The notes below the pieces were generated by a model, which saw nothing but the letters and a program-made list of their open reading frames with translations, was not told the origin of the DNA and ran no database searches. This document shows, in pieces, positions 23,225-30,711 of a stretch of 37,432 nucleotides of DNA. The stretch lies in the NCBI RefSeq assembly GCF_030684035.1, contig NZ_JAUXPI010000011.1, forward strand, positions 1 through 37,432. The letters run 5' to 3'. Position 1 is the stretch's first letter, and every line of letters starts with the position of its first letter. This DNA comes from Phaeovulum sp. GTDB taxonomy: Bacteria; Pseudomonadota; Alphaproteobacteria; Rhodobacterales; Rhodobacteraceae. Made by a program: the position numbers and the translations under genes.

Positions 23225-23360
23225 TGCGAACTTCTGTCAGGCCTTTGGGTGCAGCCATGTCAGAAGCTGCTGGCCGGTATGGTGATCCGCGGATCGGGTC
23301 CAAATCTGACTGCCGGGCTTGATCGCCCTCAACTTGTTCCTGGTTTTCCCGATCCAGATC
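23225..23360 (-). ncRNA. Putative bridge RNA of the IS1111-type element
   Basis: On the transposase strand an 8-bp stem GGATCGGG/CCCGATCC (arms 23348-23355 and 23291-23298) encloses a loop with an inner hairpin GGGC-GATCAA-GCCC (23315-23328). On the 5' side of the loop AACAAGTTGA (23329-23338) matches the pre-insertion target AACAAGCTGA with one C/U change compatible with wobble pairing. On the 3' side GTCAG (23306-23310) is complementary to CTGAC, the core plus right flank. Nearby, ACAGAAG (23231-23237) is complementary to the element's own left terminus CTTCTGT at 23165-23171, as a donor guide would be. Transcript ends are guesses. Confidence 0.65.
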
Positions 23361-23442
23361 TGTTCGATCATTATGCCCATTCGGGTCGTCGCTCTCTCAC
23401 ACCTCCTGTACCGGCATCACGCCGATGGTCGCGTCGCGCTGT

Positions 23443-24471
23443 TCACGCAGCGCCAGCCGGTACCGGATCTCTGTAATCTTCCTGTTTCGTCAGCATGGCC
23501 CATATCGCCCGGGCCATCTTGTTGGCCAGCGCAATCGCCACCAGCATCTTCGGCTTGCGTTCGCGCAGCCGGGCCAGCCACGACCCCTCGCGGATCGACC
23601 TGGCTCCCATCCAGTTCAGTCGCGACATCGCGCCGATGATCAGCAAGCGCCTGATGTCGGACTGCCCCGCCTTGGAAATGCGCCCCAGCCGCTCCTTGCC
23701 CCCCGATGACATCTGCCTCGGCACAAGCCCAAGCCATGCGGCGAAATCACGCCCGCATTTGAAAGTTCCCATCGCCGGGGCAAAGGCCTCGATTGCCAGC
23801 GCCGTCATCGGCCCGACACCGGGCATCGTCTGAAGCCTGCGCGCGGCGGTGGTCTGGGCCGCCAAGGCTGCGATCTTGCGCGTCTTGGCATCGATGCGGG
23901 CGGTCTTCTCGGCAATCTGTTCAAGCAGGTCGCGCCCCTCTTCGCGCACCAGTTCCGGCAGATCACTGTTCGGGGCCTCGATGATTTCGACGATGCGTTT
24001 GGCGTGCACCGGCCCCTGCGGTACGACATGTCCGTATTCATAGATCATGGCGCGCAATGCGTTCGTCAGCTCGGTGCGCTGGTGCACCAGCCGCTCGCGC
24101 GCCCGAAACAGCACCGCCCTTGCCTGCTGTTCTTCGGTCTTCGGCGGCACAAAGCGCATCTCGGGGCGCTGCGCCGCAACAACGATCGCCTCGGCATCGG
24201 CCGCATCGTTTTTCTGCCGCTTCACAAATGGCTTCACATATTGTGGGGCGATCAGCCGGACGTCATGCCCCATCTTTCCCAGTTCGCGCGCCCAGTAGCT
24301 GGCGCCGCCGCAAGCCTCCATGACGACCACCGCAGCCGGGTGTTCAGCCATGAACCTCATGAACTGCGGGCGCGACAGCTTCTTGCGAAACCGGACCTCG
24401 CCCGTCATCGAAGCTCCGTGAAGCTGGAAAACATGTTTTGCCAGATCCACCCCGATCATTGTATCTTTCAT
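23443..24471 (-). CDS. IS110-family (IS1111-type) DEDD transposase/recombinase
   Basis: A 342-residue recombinase of the DEDD class that uses a RuvC-like domain together with a C-terminal serine-containing domain. Acidic residues are D9 in MIGVDLAKHVF, E52 in VVVMEACGG, and D89/D92 in KNDAADAEAI. The Tnp20-type C-terminal part contains LQTMPGVGPMTALAI, FAAWLGLVPRQMSSGGK and RLGRISKAGQSDIRRLLI. AGGA lies a short distance before ATG 24471. It is full length and open, so the element may be active. In this family a non-coding bridge RNA chooses the target and donor sites. Confidence 0.93.
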   Translation of the reverse strand: MKDTMIGVDLAKHVFQLHGASMTGEVRFRKKLSRPQFMRFMAEHPAAVVVMEACGGASYWARELGKMGHDVRLIAPQYVKPFVKRQKNDAADAEAIVVAAQRPEMRFVPPKTEEQQARAVLFRARERLVHQRTELTNALRAMIYEYGHVVPQGPVHAKRIVEIIEAPNSDLPELVREEGRDLLEQIAEKTARIDAKTRKIAALAAQTTAARRLQTMPGVGPMTALAIEAFAPAMGTFKCGRDFAAWLGLVPRQMSSGGKERLGRISKAGQSDIRRLLIIGAMSRLNWMGARSIREGSWLARLRERKPKMLVAIALANKMARAIWAMLTKQEDYRDPVPAGAA

Positions 24472-24556
24472 CTCGCCGTCCTCTCCGCTTCATGGTTCTC
24501 AGACCAACATCCTGGCACATTACGATGCCGTCTGGGGAGGGCGGCAACCACCCCAT

Positions 24557-25528
24557 CTGACCGAGCTGGGCGAATGGGACGAGGCGATGCTGTTGCAGGA
24601 GGTGCAAGAGCTGTTGGCCGAGGAATACGAACTCGACCTGCTCGGCTTCAGCGAGGCTGATCTGGCACACCTGCTGCGTGACGGCGCGGCGCAGGATGGC
24701 ACCGGCGCGGTTGAAGGCGAGGACGAGACCCCGGAACCGCCGATAACACCGGTCACGCTGCCGGGCGATCTTTGGGTGATGGGCAAGCATCGCCTGATCT
24801 GCGGCGACAGCACCTCGGTCGAGGTGGTGGGCAAGCTGCTCGGCGCGGTCACGCCGCTCTTGATGGTGACGGACCCACCCTATGGCGTGGACTATGACCC
24901 AAGTTGGCGCAATCAGGCGGGTGCGGCCAAAACCAAGCGCATCGGCAAGGTGCTGAACGACGACCGGGCCGACTGGCACGAGGCGTGGGCGCTGTTTCCC
25001 GGCGATGTTGCCTATGTCTGGCACGGCGCGCTGCATGCGGGCGAGGTGGCGGCGAGCCTGATGGCGGCGGGGTTCAACGTCCGCTCGCAGATCATCTGGG
25101 CGAAAGACCGCCTCGTGCTGAGCCGCGGCGATTATCATTGGCAGCATGAGCCCTGCTGGTATGCAGTGCGCAAGTCCGGCAAGGGCCATTGGGCGGGCGA
25201 TCGCAAGCAGACGACGCTCTGGGCAATTTCCGGCAAGGATCAGGATGCCGCGACCGTGCATGGTACGCAAAAGCCGGTGGAATGCATGCGCCGCCCGATG
25301 CTGAACAACTCCAACCCCGGCCAGGCGGTCTATGAGCCGTTCATGGGATCGGGCACCACGCTGATTGCGGCGGAAACCACCGGGCGCGTTTGCTTTGGCA
25401 TCGAGTTGAACCCGGTTTACGTCGATGTGGCGGTCGAGCGCTGGCAGCAATTCACCGGCGGCGAGGCGATTGACGAGGCAAGCGGGCGCAGCTTTGCCAG
25501 CCTGAAAGCCGAGCGGTTGGCTGCATGA
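24557..25528 (+). pseudogene. ParB-like / DNA methyltransferase fusion, 3' half
   Basis: This continues the 22874 gene in frame, from LTELGEWDEAMLLQEVQELL. The acidic linker is followed by a DNA amino-methyltransferase: VTDPPYGVDYDP (motif IV DPPY) and, later, YEPFMGSGTTLIAAETTGRV with GIELNPVYVDVA (motif I and X region). This is the motif order of beta-class N4-cytosine/N6-adenine methyltransferases. ATG 24587 has a GAGG three bases upstream and could start a free-standing enzyme of 313 residues that lacks only the ParB-like part, so activity may survive. Its stop overlaps the next gene as ATGA. Confidence 0.85.
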
Positions 25529-25752
25529 GCATGGGCATGCGTTTTGTGCCCAAGGGCTACGGCGGCCACCGCCGCGGCCCCGATGAGGTGAAAGCCGATG
25601 GCTGGTTTGAGCAGGGCTTGCTTGCGGTAAGCCTTGATGATCCGCGTTTGACCTGGCCGGAACGCGAACTGTTGCGCCAGCTTGGCACCCGGCTTTACGG
25701 CGACCGCGACGCGGCAGCCGCCCGAAAAAAGACGGCAGAGCGCAGATCATGA
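25525..25752 (+). CDS. Small phage protein
   Basis: A 75-residue protein (MSMGMRFVPKGYGGHRRGPD ... ) with a charged C-terminal helix, RELLRQLGTRLYGDRDAAAA. No family is recognised. It overlaps the methyltransferase stop as ATGA and its own stop overlaps the next ATG in the same way, so it belongs to that operon. Confidence 0.6.
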   Translation: MSMGMRFVPKGYGGHRRGPDEVKADGWFEQGLLAVSLDDPRLTWPERELLRQLGTRLYGDRDAAAARKKTAERRS

Positions 25753-25844
25753 CCATGACCGCAGCGGAAAGCCTTCGCAGCCTGATCGCGCAGCCGGACC
25801 GGATCGAGCACTGGCCGCTCGCGCGGCTGGGGAATTATGCGGCG
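25749..25844 (+). pseudogene. N-terminal remnant of a second ParB-like gene
   Basis: ATG 25749 overlaps the previous stop as ATGA and encodes MTMTAAESLRSLIAQPDRIE then HWPLARLGNYA, which parallels VAHWPLERLRPYARNAK of the ParB-like gene at 22874. The similarity ends after about 32 codons where the reverse-strand gene begins; the frame then runs to a stop at 25898 inside that gene. A deletion or replacement has removed the rest. Confidence 0.6.
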
Positions 25845-26062
25845 TGTTCGCCCTCCTTGAACGCGGCGTCGGTGATCTGGCGCAGCAGGCTGGCGTAATG
25901 GTTCAGGGTGCCGACATGCCCCCAGGTGATCTCGTCGGGGTGGGTGTTGAAATGGTCGGCACTCACGGCCTTCAGCCGATCCAGCATCGCGTCGATCTCG
26001 ACCTTGGTGGCGATGAAGGCGTCGAGGGCTTTGGCGCTATCGGTGGCGCGTCGGGTGGTCAT
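25835..26062 (-). CDS. Small phage protein, reverse strand
   Basis: A 75-residue protein (MTTRRATDSAKALDAFIATK ... YASLLRQITDAAFKEGEHAA), mostly helical and acidic, of no recognised family. ATG 26062 has GGAG eight bases upstream. It follows the 26107-26328 gene with a short gap; both have a similar CGGAGACC leader. Its last codons overlap the truncated ParB-like remnant on the other strand. Confidence 0.65.
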   Translation of the reverse strand: MTTRRATDSAKALDAFIATKVEIDAMLDRLKAVSADHFNTHPDEITWGHVGTLNHYASLLRQITDAAFKEGEHAA

Positions 26063-26106
26063 GGCTTGGTCTCCGGGATGAGTGGCATCGTTTTCTGCTG
26101 CCTGCC

Positions 26107-26328
26107 TCAGATCAGTTGCAGGTCGGCCAGCACGGCGCTGGCAGCGGCCAGTTGCGCGGTCGGCACTTCGATCTTGAGATGCGAGAACAGATCCGAGGCT
26201 TCGGCCTTGATCCCTGCGTCCTTCAGTTCCGCCTCGATGCTGGCGGCGACACTGTTCATCCGGTTGCGGTCGAAATGTTCCGGTAGCGTGGCGCTGTCGA
26301 TGCGAATGGTGGTGGTGGCCATGGTCAT
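26107..26328 (-). CDS. Small phage protein, reverse strand
   Basis: A 73-residue protein (MTMATTTIRIDSATLPEHFD ... AAASAVLADLQLI) with an alpha/beta pattern of no recognised family. ATG 26328 has GGAG eight bases upstream; ATG 26322 is an alternative. It diverges from the terminase genes, and the 124-base gap must hold both promoters. With the 25835 gene it forms a small reverse operon between the modification and packaging blocks. Confidence 0.65.
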   Translation of the reverse strand: MTMATTTIRIDSATLPEHFDRNRMNSVAASIEAELKDAGIKAEASDLFSHLKIEVPTAQLAAASAVLADLQLI

Positions 26329-26452
26329 GATCCGGTCTCCGATCCGGGGGTGATTTCCTGACCAGAGAGTCGCTCCTGGCCGGAGTGTAATCAACCGAAA
26401 TAGGCAGTCTTTCCCGTTTATTTCCAATACTTTGAGGATAGTTCAGAGCGCC

Positions 26453-26983
26453 ATGAAGGGCATGAGCGAACGCGAATACTCCGCCCATTCCGGCCTCTCG
26501 CGCGGGGCCGTCCAGAAGGCCAAGAAGACCAGCCGTCTGGTGCTGTTTGCGGATGGGTCGATCAATGCCACGGCCTCGGATGCGCGTTACCGCGATCTGA
26601 CGCACCCTGGCAAGGCGCGGGCAGACGGGGTTGCGCAAGCCAGCGGATCGGCGGACCCTTCGGCCTTTCTCAAGGCCCGCACCGTCAACGAGGTGGTGAA
26701 AGCGCAACGCGCGCAGATGCGGCTCGCGAAAGAGCGGGGTGATCTGGTGGACCGGGCGCGTGCAGAAATGCTGGTGTTTCGGCTCGCGCGGCAGGAACGC
26801 GACGCCTGGGTAACATGGCCGTCGCGGGTTGCGGCATTGATGGCGGCCGAAGTGGCCTTTGGGGTGGAAAAGCAAACCGGCGCGCCGGTAATCATCGAGG
26901 CCGCGATCCTGCAGAGGGTGCTGGAAACCCATGTCAGAGCGCAACTCGACGCCCTCGCCGACCTCCGGGTCTCGCTTGGATGA
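26453..26983 (+). CDS. Terminase small subunit-like protein
   Basis: A 176-residue protein: a helix-turn-helix start (MSEREYSAHSGLSRGAVQKA, then KKTSRLVLFADGSINATASD) as in Nu1-like small terminase subunits, then a helical region ending ETHVRAQLDALADL. It should bind the packaging site of phage DNA and recruit the large subunit. ATG 26453 was chosen; a TTG at 26432 and an ATG at 26462 are in frame and ribosome sites are weak for all. It overlaps the large subunit gene by 53 bases. Confidence 0.75.
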   Translation: MKGMSEREYSAHSGLSRGAVQKAKKTSRLVLFADGSINATASDARYRDLTHPGKARADGVAQASGSADPSAFLKARTVNEVVKAQRAQMRLAKERGDLVDRARAEMLVFRLARQERDAWVTWPSRVAALMAAEVAFGVEKQTGAPVIIEAAILQRVLETHVRAQLDALADLRVSLG

Positions 26984-28991
26984 TGACAATGATGATCTGA
27001 CCGGCGACGACCTGACTGCAGACCTCGATCTCGGGTTTGACGGGGCCGACGATATCCTTCGGGTTTGGCGCAACGGCATGCGCCCCGATCCGGACCTGAC
27101 GGTGTCGGAATGGGCGGATGCGCATCGCTGGCTGTCGTCGCGCGCTGCGGCTGAACCGGGGCGGTATCGCACCGCCCGCGCGCCTTACCTGCGCGAGATC
27201 ATGGACGCACTGTCGCCGCGGCACCCGGCGCAGCGGATCAGCTTCATGAAGGCCGCGCAGGTCGGCGCGACCGAGGCGGGCAACAACTGGATTGGCTTTG
27301 TCATCCATCACGCGCCGGGGCCGATGCTGGCGGTATTGCCATCCCTGGAACTGGCCAAGCGCACGTCACGGGGGCGGCTGGACCCTCTGATTGCGGAAAG
27401 CCCGGCGCTGCGCGAACGGGTCAACCCCGCCCGGTCCCGCGACGCGGGCAATTCGATGCTCTCAAAAGAGTTTCCCGGCGGCATCCTGGTGCTGACCGGT
27501 GCCAATTCTGCCACCGGCCTGCGCTCGATGCCTGCGCGCTACATCTTTCTGGATGAGGTCGACGCCTATCCGGCCTCGGCCGACGAGGAAGGCGATCCGG
27601 TCACCCTGGCCGAAGCACGCACCACCACCTTTTCGCACCGGCGCAAGGTGTTCATGGTCTCGACCCCGACGATCCGGGGCTTGAGCCGGATCGAACGGGA
27701 ATACGAGGCTTCGGACCAGCGCCGGTACTTCGTGCCCTGCCCGCATTGTGGCGCGATGCAGTGGCTGCAGTTCGAACGCCTGCGCTGGGACAAGGGGCGG
27801 CCCGACACCGCCGCCTATCACTGCGAGGGCTGCGAAAAGCCCATCGCGGAGCATCACAAGACCGCAATGCTGGAGCGCGGGGAGTGGCGCGCGACCGCCG
27901 TTTCCGCCGATCCGCATTCCATCGGCTTCCACCTATCTGCGCTCTATTCGCCCCTGGGCTGGAAAAGCTGGCAGCAGATCGCCCGCGACTGGCTGGCGGC
28001 CCAAGGCTCGGAGGAGATGCTGCGCGCGGCGCGCAACACCCTGCTGGGCGAGACGTGGGTCGAAAGTGGCGATGCGCCCGAATGGCAACGGCTGGCGGAA
28101 CGGCGCGAAGCCTATGGCGGGGCGCAGATCCCCATGGGCGGGTTGTTCCTGACGGCTGGCGTCGATGTGCAGAAGGACCGGATCGAGGTCGATGTCTGGG
28201 CCTGGGGCCGGGGCTTGGAAAGCTGGCTGGTCGATCACATCGTGATTGCAGGTGGCCCGGACGAACCGGCCTGCTGGGACAAGCTGACGGCCCTTCTGGG
28301 TCGGACATGGGCCTGTGCCAATGGCGCAGTGATGGTGATCGGCAAGATGACCATCGACACCGGCTATGAAGCACCGGCGGTTTATGCATGGGCCCGCAAG
28401 CAAGGGTTCGACCAAGTGGCCCCGATCAAGGGCCTCGAAGGCTTCAACCGTGCGACGCCCGTGTCAGGCCCGACCTTCGTCGACGCCACCATCGGCGGCA
28501 AACGTCTGCGCCGGGGAGCACGGCTGTGGTCGGTGGCCACGGCAACCTTCAAGATCGAGACCTACCGTTTCCTGCGGCTGGAACGCCCCTCGGATGAAGA
28601 CCGGAGCTTGGGCGTGCTGGACGCCCCCGGCACGGTCCACTTGCCTGACTGGATCGACACCGAATGGCTGAAGCAGCTGGTGGCCGAGCAGCTGGTTACC
28701 GTGCGCAACAAGCGCGGTTATGCCCACCCCGAATGGCAGAAAATGCGGGAACGCAACGAGGCGCTGGACACCCGCGTCTATGCAAGGGCTGCGGCGTGGA
28801 TCATGGGCGCTGATCGCTGGGATGAGGCGACCTGGCGGCGGCTGGAAGCGCAGGCCGGGGTGGAAACCCGAGCGGCGCCAGAGCCGATTACATCGCCTGA
28901 ACCGACCGCACCAACCGCACCCAAGGCCGGAACGCCGACCACGCCCCGGCGCAAACGCCGGGCCTACACACCGAACTTCATGAGGGATTGA
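26931..28991 (+). CDS. Terminase large subunit (GpA family)
   Basis: The ATP-driven motor and nuclease that packages phage DNA. The 686-residue GpA-type protein has an N-terminal ATPase: PAQRISFMKAAQVGATEAGN (adenine and P-loop-like region), YIFLDEVDAYP (Walker B) and VFMVSTPTIRG (coupling motif). A zinc-binding segment CPHCG...CEGC and a C-terminal RNase H-like nuclease follow (LTAGVDVQKDRIEVDVWAWG, then MTIDTGYEAPAVYAW). A long Pro/Thr-rich tail ends KRRAYTPNFMRD. It is complete and in the expected place of lambda gene A. Confidence 0.93.
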   Translation: MSERNSTPSPTSGSRLDDDNDDLTGDDLTADLDLGFDGADDILRVWRNGMRPDPDLTVSEWADAHRWLSSRAAAEPGRYRTARAPYLREIMDALSPRHPAQRISFMKAAQVGATEAGNNWIGFVIHHAPGPMLAVLPSLELAKRTSRGRLDPLIAESPALRERVNPARSRDAGNSMLSKEFPGGILVLTGANSATGLRSMPARYIFLDEVDAYPASADEEGDPVTLAEARTTTFSHRRKVFMVSTPTIRGLSRIEREYEASDQRRYFVPCPHCGAMQWLQFERLRWDKGRPDTAAYHCEGCEKPIAEHHKTAMLERGEWRATAVSADPHSIGFHLSALYSPLGWKSWQQIARDWLAAQGSEEMLRAARNTLLGETWVESGDAPEWQRLAERREAYGGAQIPMGGLFLTAGVDVQKDRIEVDVWAWGRGLESWLVDHIVIAGGPDEPACWDKLTALLGRTWACANGAVMVIGKMTIDTGYEAPAVYAWARKQGFDQVAPIKGLEGFNRATPVSGPTFVDATIGGKRLRRGARLWSVATATFKIETYRFLRLERPSDEDRSLGVLDAPGTVHLPDWIDTEWLKQLVAEQLVTVRNKRGYAHPEWQKMRERNEALDTRVYARAAAWIMGADRWDEATWRRLEAQAGVETRAAPEPITSPEPTAPTAPKAGTPTTPRRKRRAYTPNFMRD

Positions 28992-28992
28992 G

Positions 28993-29208
28993 ATGGATCT
29001 GGAACGCATGCGCGCCTTGCTGGCAGCGCTGCAGGAAGCCCGCTACGCGGGCGTCCGGTCGGTCAGCTATGATGGCAAGTCGGTCAACTATGGGTCGGAC
29101 GCCGAGCTGGCGAATGCCATCAGCGATCTCGAGACCCGGATTGCGACGGCCACGACCGGCACGCCGCGCCGTCGGCGCTGGGGCACGGTTGCCTCAAAGG
29201 GGCTGTGA
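28993..29208 (+). CDS. gpW-like head-tail joining protein
   Basis: A 71-residue protein (MDLERMRALLAALQEARYAG, then VRSVSYDGKSVNYGSDAELA) with the helix-hairpin-helix pattern of lambda gpW, which prevents DNA leakage after packaging and prepares tail attachment. An AGGGA sits five bases before the ATG. Order TerL, gpW, portal is that of lambda A, W, B. Confidence 0.75.
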   Translation: MDLERMRALLAALQEARYAGVRSVSYDGKSVNYGSDAELANAISDLETRIATATTGTPRRRRWGTVASKGL

Positions 29209-29211
29209 TCC

Positions 29212-30711
29212 ATGGCGTTTGAAGCGTTCCGGCAACGTATCGGCAGCATCATCGGCGGATTTGACGCGGCGCAGGCTCACCGGCGACTTCGGGGTTTCCG
29301 CGCCAGCCGCGCCCATGTGAACACGCTGATCGCGGCGTCGGGCGACACGATCACCGCCCGCGCCCGCTGGCTGGTCCGGAACAATGGCTATGCCGCGAAT
29401 GCTGTGGAAAGCTTCGCCAGCAATGTCGTGGGCGATGGCATCAAGCCCTCCTCCACCATCGCCGATGCGGCAAAGAAGGAAGAACTGCAGGCGCTGTGGT
29501 TGGCCTGGACTGATGATGCGGACGCGGAAGGGCTGACGGATTTCTACGGATTGCAGCGACGGGCGGCGCGCGAGGTCTTCCTGTCGGGCGAGGTCTTCAT
29601 CCGCCTCCGGCCCCGTCGGTCCGAGGATGGTCTGACCGTTCCCCTTCAGTTGCAGATGCTTCCCGCCGAAATGCTGCCGCTGGACATGAACCGCACCCTG
29701 CCCGGCGCCGGGCTGATCCGTCAGGGCATCGAATTCGACGGCATCGGCCGCCGCGTCGCCTACCATTTCCTTCGCCGCCACCCTGGCGATCTGACCGATC
29801 CTGGCCTCGCGGGCGAAACCGTCCGCGTTCCGGCTGGCGATGTGATCCATGTGCTGGACCCGGTTGAGGCTGGCCAGCTGCGCGGTGTGTCACGGTTCGC
29901 AGCCGCCGTCGTCAAGCTGTTCACGCTGGACCTCTATGATGACGCCGAGCTGGAGCGGAAGAAAATCGCGGCGATGTTTGCGATGTTCATCACCTCGCCC
30001 GCCCCGGAAACCCCGCTGGAACCGACCGAGGAAGATCTGGAGGTTGAACCCGGCCAGGTGGTGCGCCTCGACCCGGGTGAGGATGTCTCGACCCCGGCGA
30101 CGCCCGACTCGGGCGGCACCTACGAGCCGTTCCAGTACCGCACCCTGCTGCAGATCGGGGCGGCATTGGGCATCCCCTATGGCTATCTCACCGGCGACAC
30201 CGCGAAGGGCAACTTCTCGAACACGCGGATAAGCCTCATCGAATTCCGGCGTCGCATCTCGGCCTGGCAGCATGGCGTGCTGGTCTATCAGCTCTGCCGC
30301 GCCGTCTGGGTGCGCTGGATGGACACGGCTGTGCTGTCGGGCGAGCTGGACCTGCCGGGTTACGACAGCCAGCGACGGCAATATCAGGCCTGCGCCTGGC
30401 TTCCGACCAAATGGGACTGGATCGACCCGATGAAGGACGCCTCGGCCGAGATCCTGCAGATCGAAGCGGGCCTCAAATCCCGCACCCAGGCGATCTCCGA
30501 GCGCGGCTATGACGCCGAACAGGTCGACCGCGAAATCGCCGCCGAGCGCAAACGCGAACAGGCGCTGGGCCTCGACTTCCGGCGGCCGGGATCTCCGGCG
30601 CAGGGGCCGGGTGGGGCTGATGGCGGTGACGAGGCCCAACAGGACGACACGCCAGACGGCGATGCGGCAGAAGACACCGATGGAAAACCTGACGCCAAGG
30701 AGCGCGGATGA
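29212..30711 (+). CDS. Portal protein (lambda GpB family)
   Basis: It forms the dodecameric portal at one capsid vertex. The 499-residue protein has the lambda-type start (ARARWLVRNNGYAANAVESF with ASNVVGDGIKPSS), the central DVIHVLDPVEAGQLRGVSRF, and IGAALGIPYGYLTGDTAKGN with FSNTRISLIEFRR, all standard in GpB proteins. An Asp/Pro-rich tail closes it. Its stop overlaps the protease start as ATGA. Confidence 0.93.
   Translation: MAFEAFRQRIGSIIGGFDAAQAHRRLRGFRASRAHVNTLIAASGDTITARARWLVRNNGYAANAVESFASNVVGDGIKPSSTIADAAKKEELQALWLAWTDDADAEGLTDFYGLQRRAAREVFLSGEVFIRLRPRRSEDGLTVPLQLQMLPAEMLPLDMNRTLPGAGLIRQGIEFDGIGRRVAYHFLRRHPGDLTDPGLAGETVRVPAGDVIHVLDPVEAGQLRGVSRFAAAVVKLFTLDLYDDAELERKKIAAMFAMFITSPAPETPLEPTEEDLEVEPGQVVRLDPGEDVSTPATPDSGGTYEPFQYRTLLQIGAALGIPYGYLTGDTAKGNFSNTRISLIEFRRRISAWQHGVLVYQLCRAVWVRWMDTAVLSGELDLPGYDSQRRQYQACAWLPTKWDWIDPMKDASAEILQIEAGLKSRTQAISERGYDAEQVDREIAAERKREQALGLDFRRPGSPAQGPGGADGGDEAQQDDTPDGDAAEDTDGKPDAKERG

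Larger units (their letters stand above)
23167..24558 (-). mobile_element. IS110-family (IS1111-type) insertion sequence in the ParB-methyltransferase gene
   Basis: Flanks read AACAAGCT at 23159-23166 and CTGACCGAG from 24557, so a CT dinucleotide borders both ends of the inserted DNA, the kind of core seen with IS110 elements. Subterminal 13-bp perfect inverted repeats GTGGTTGCCGCCC (23170-23182) and GGGCGGCAACCAC (24539-24551) mark it as IS1111-type. The transposase leaves 275 bases non-coding at its 3' side and only 85 at its 5' side; the long end carries a bridge-RNA-like structure. Confidence 0.88.

Noticed and set aside
22874-23476. A 200-codon frame reading from the ParB-like start into the IS element
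   Set aside because: After codon 98 it is translation of IS non-coding and antisense DNA, a result of the insertion and not a native protein.
25835-27172. A 445-codon minus-strand frame spanning the small genes and terminase region
   Set aside because: Only the last 75 codons (start ATG 26062, with GGAG) look real; the rest is antisense to the terminase genes and non-coding DNA.
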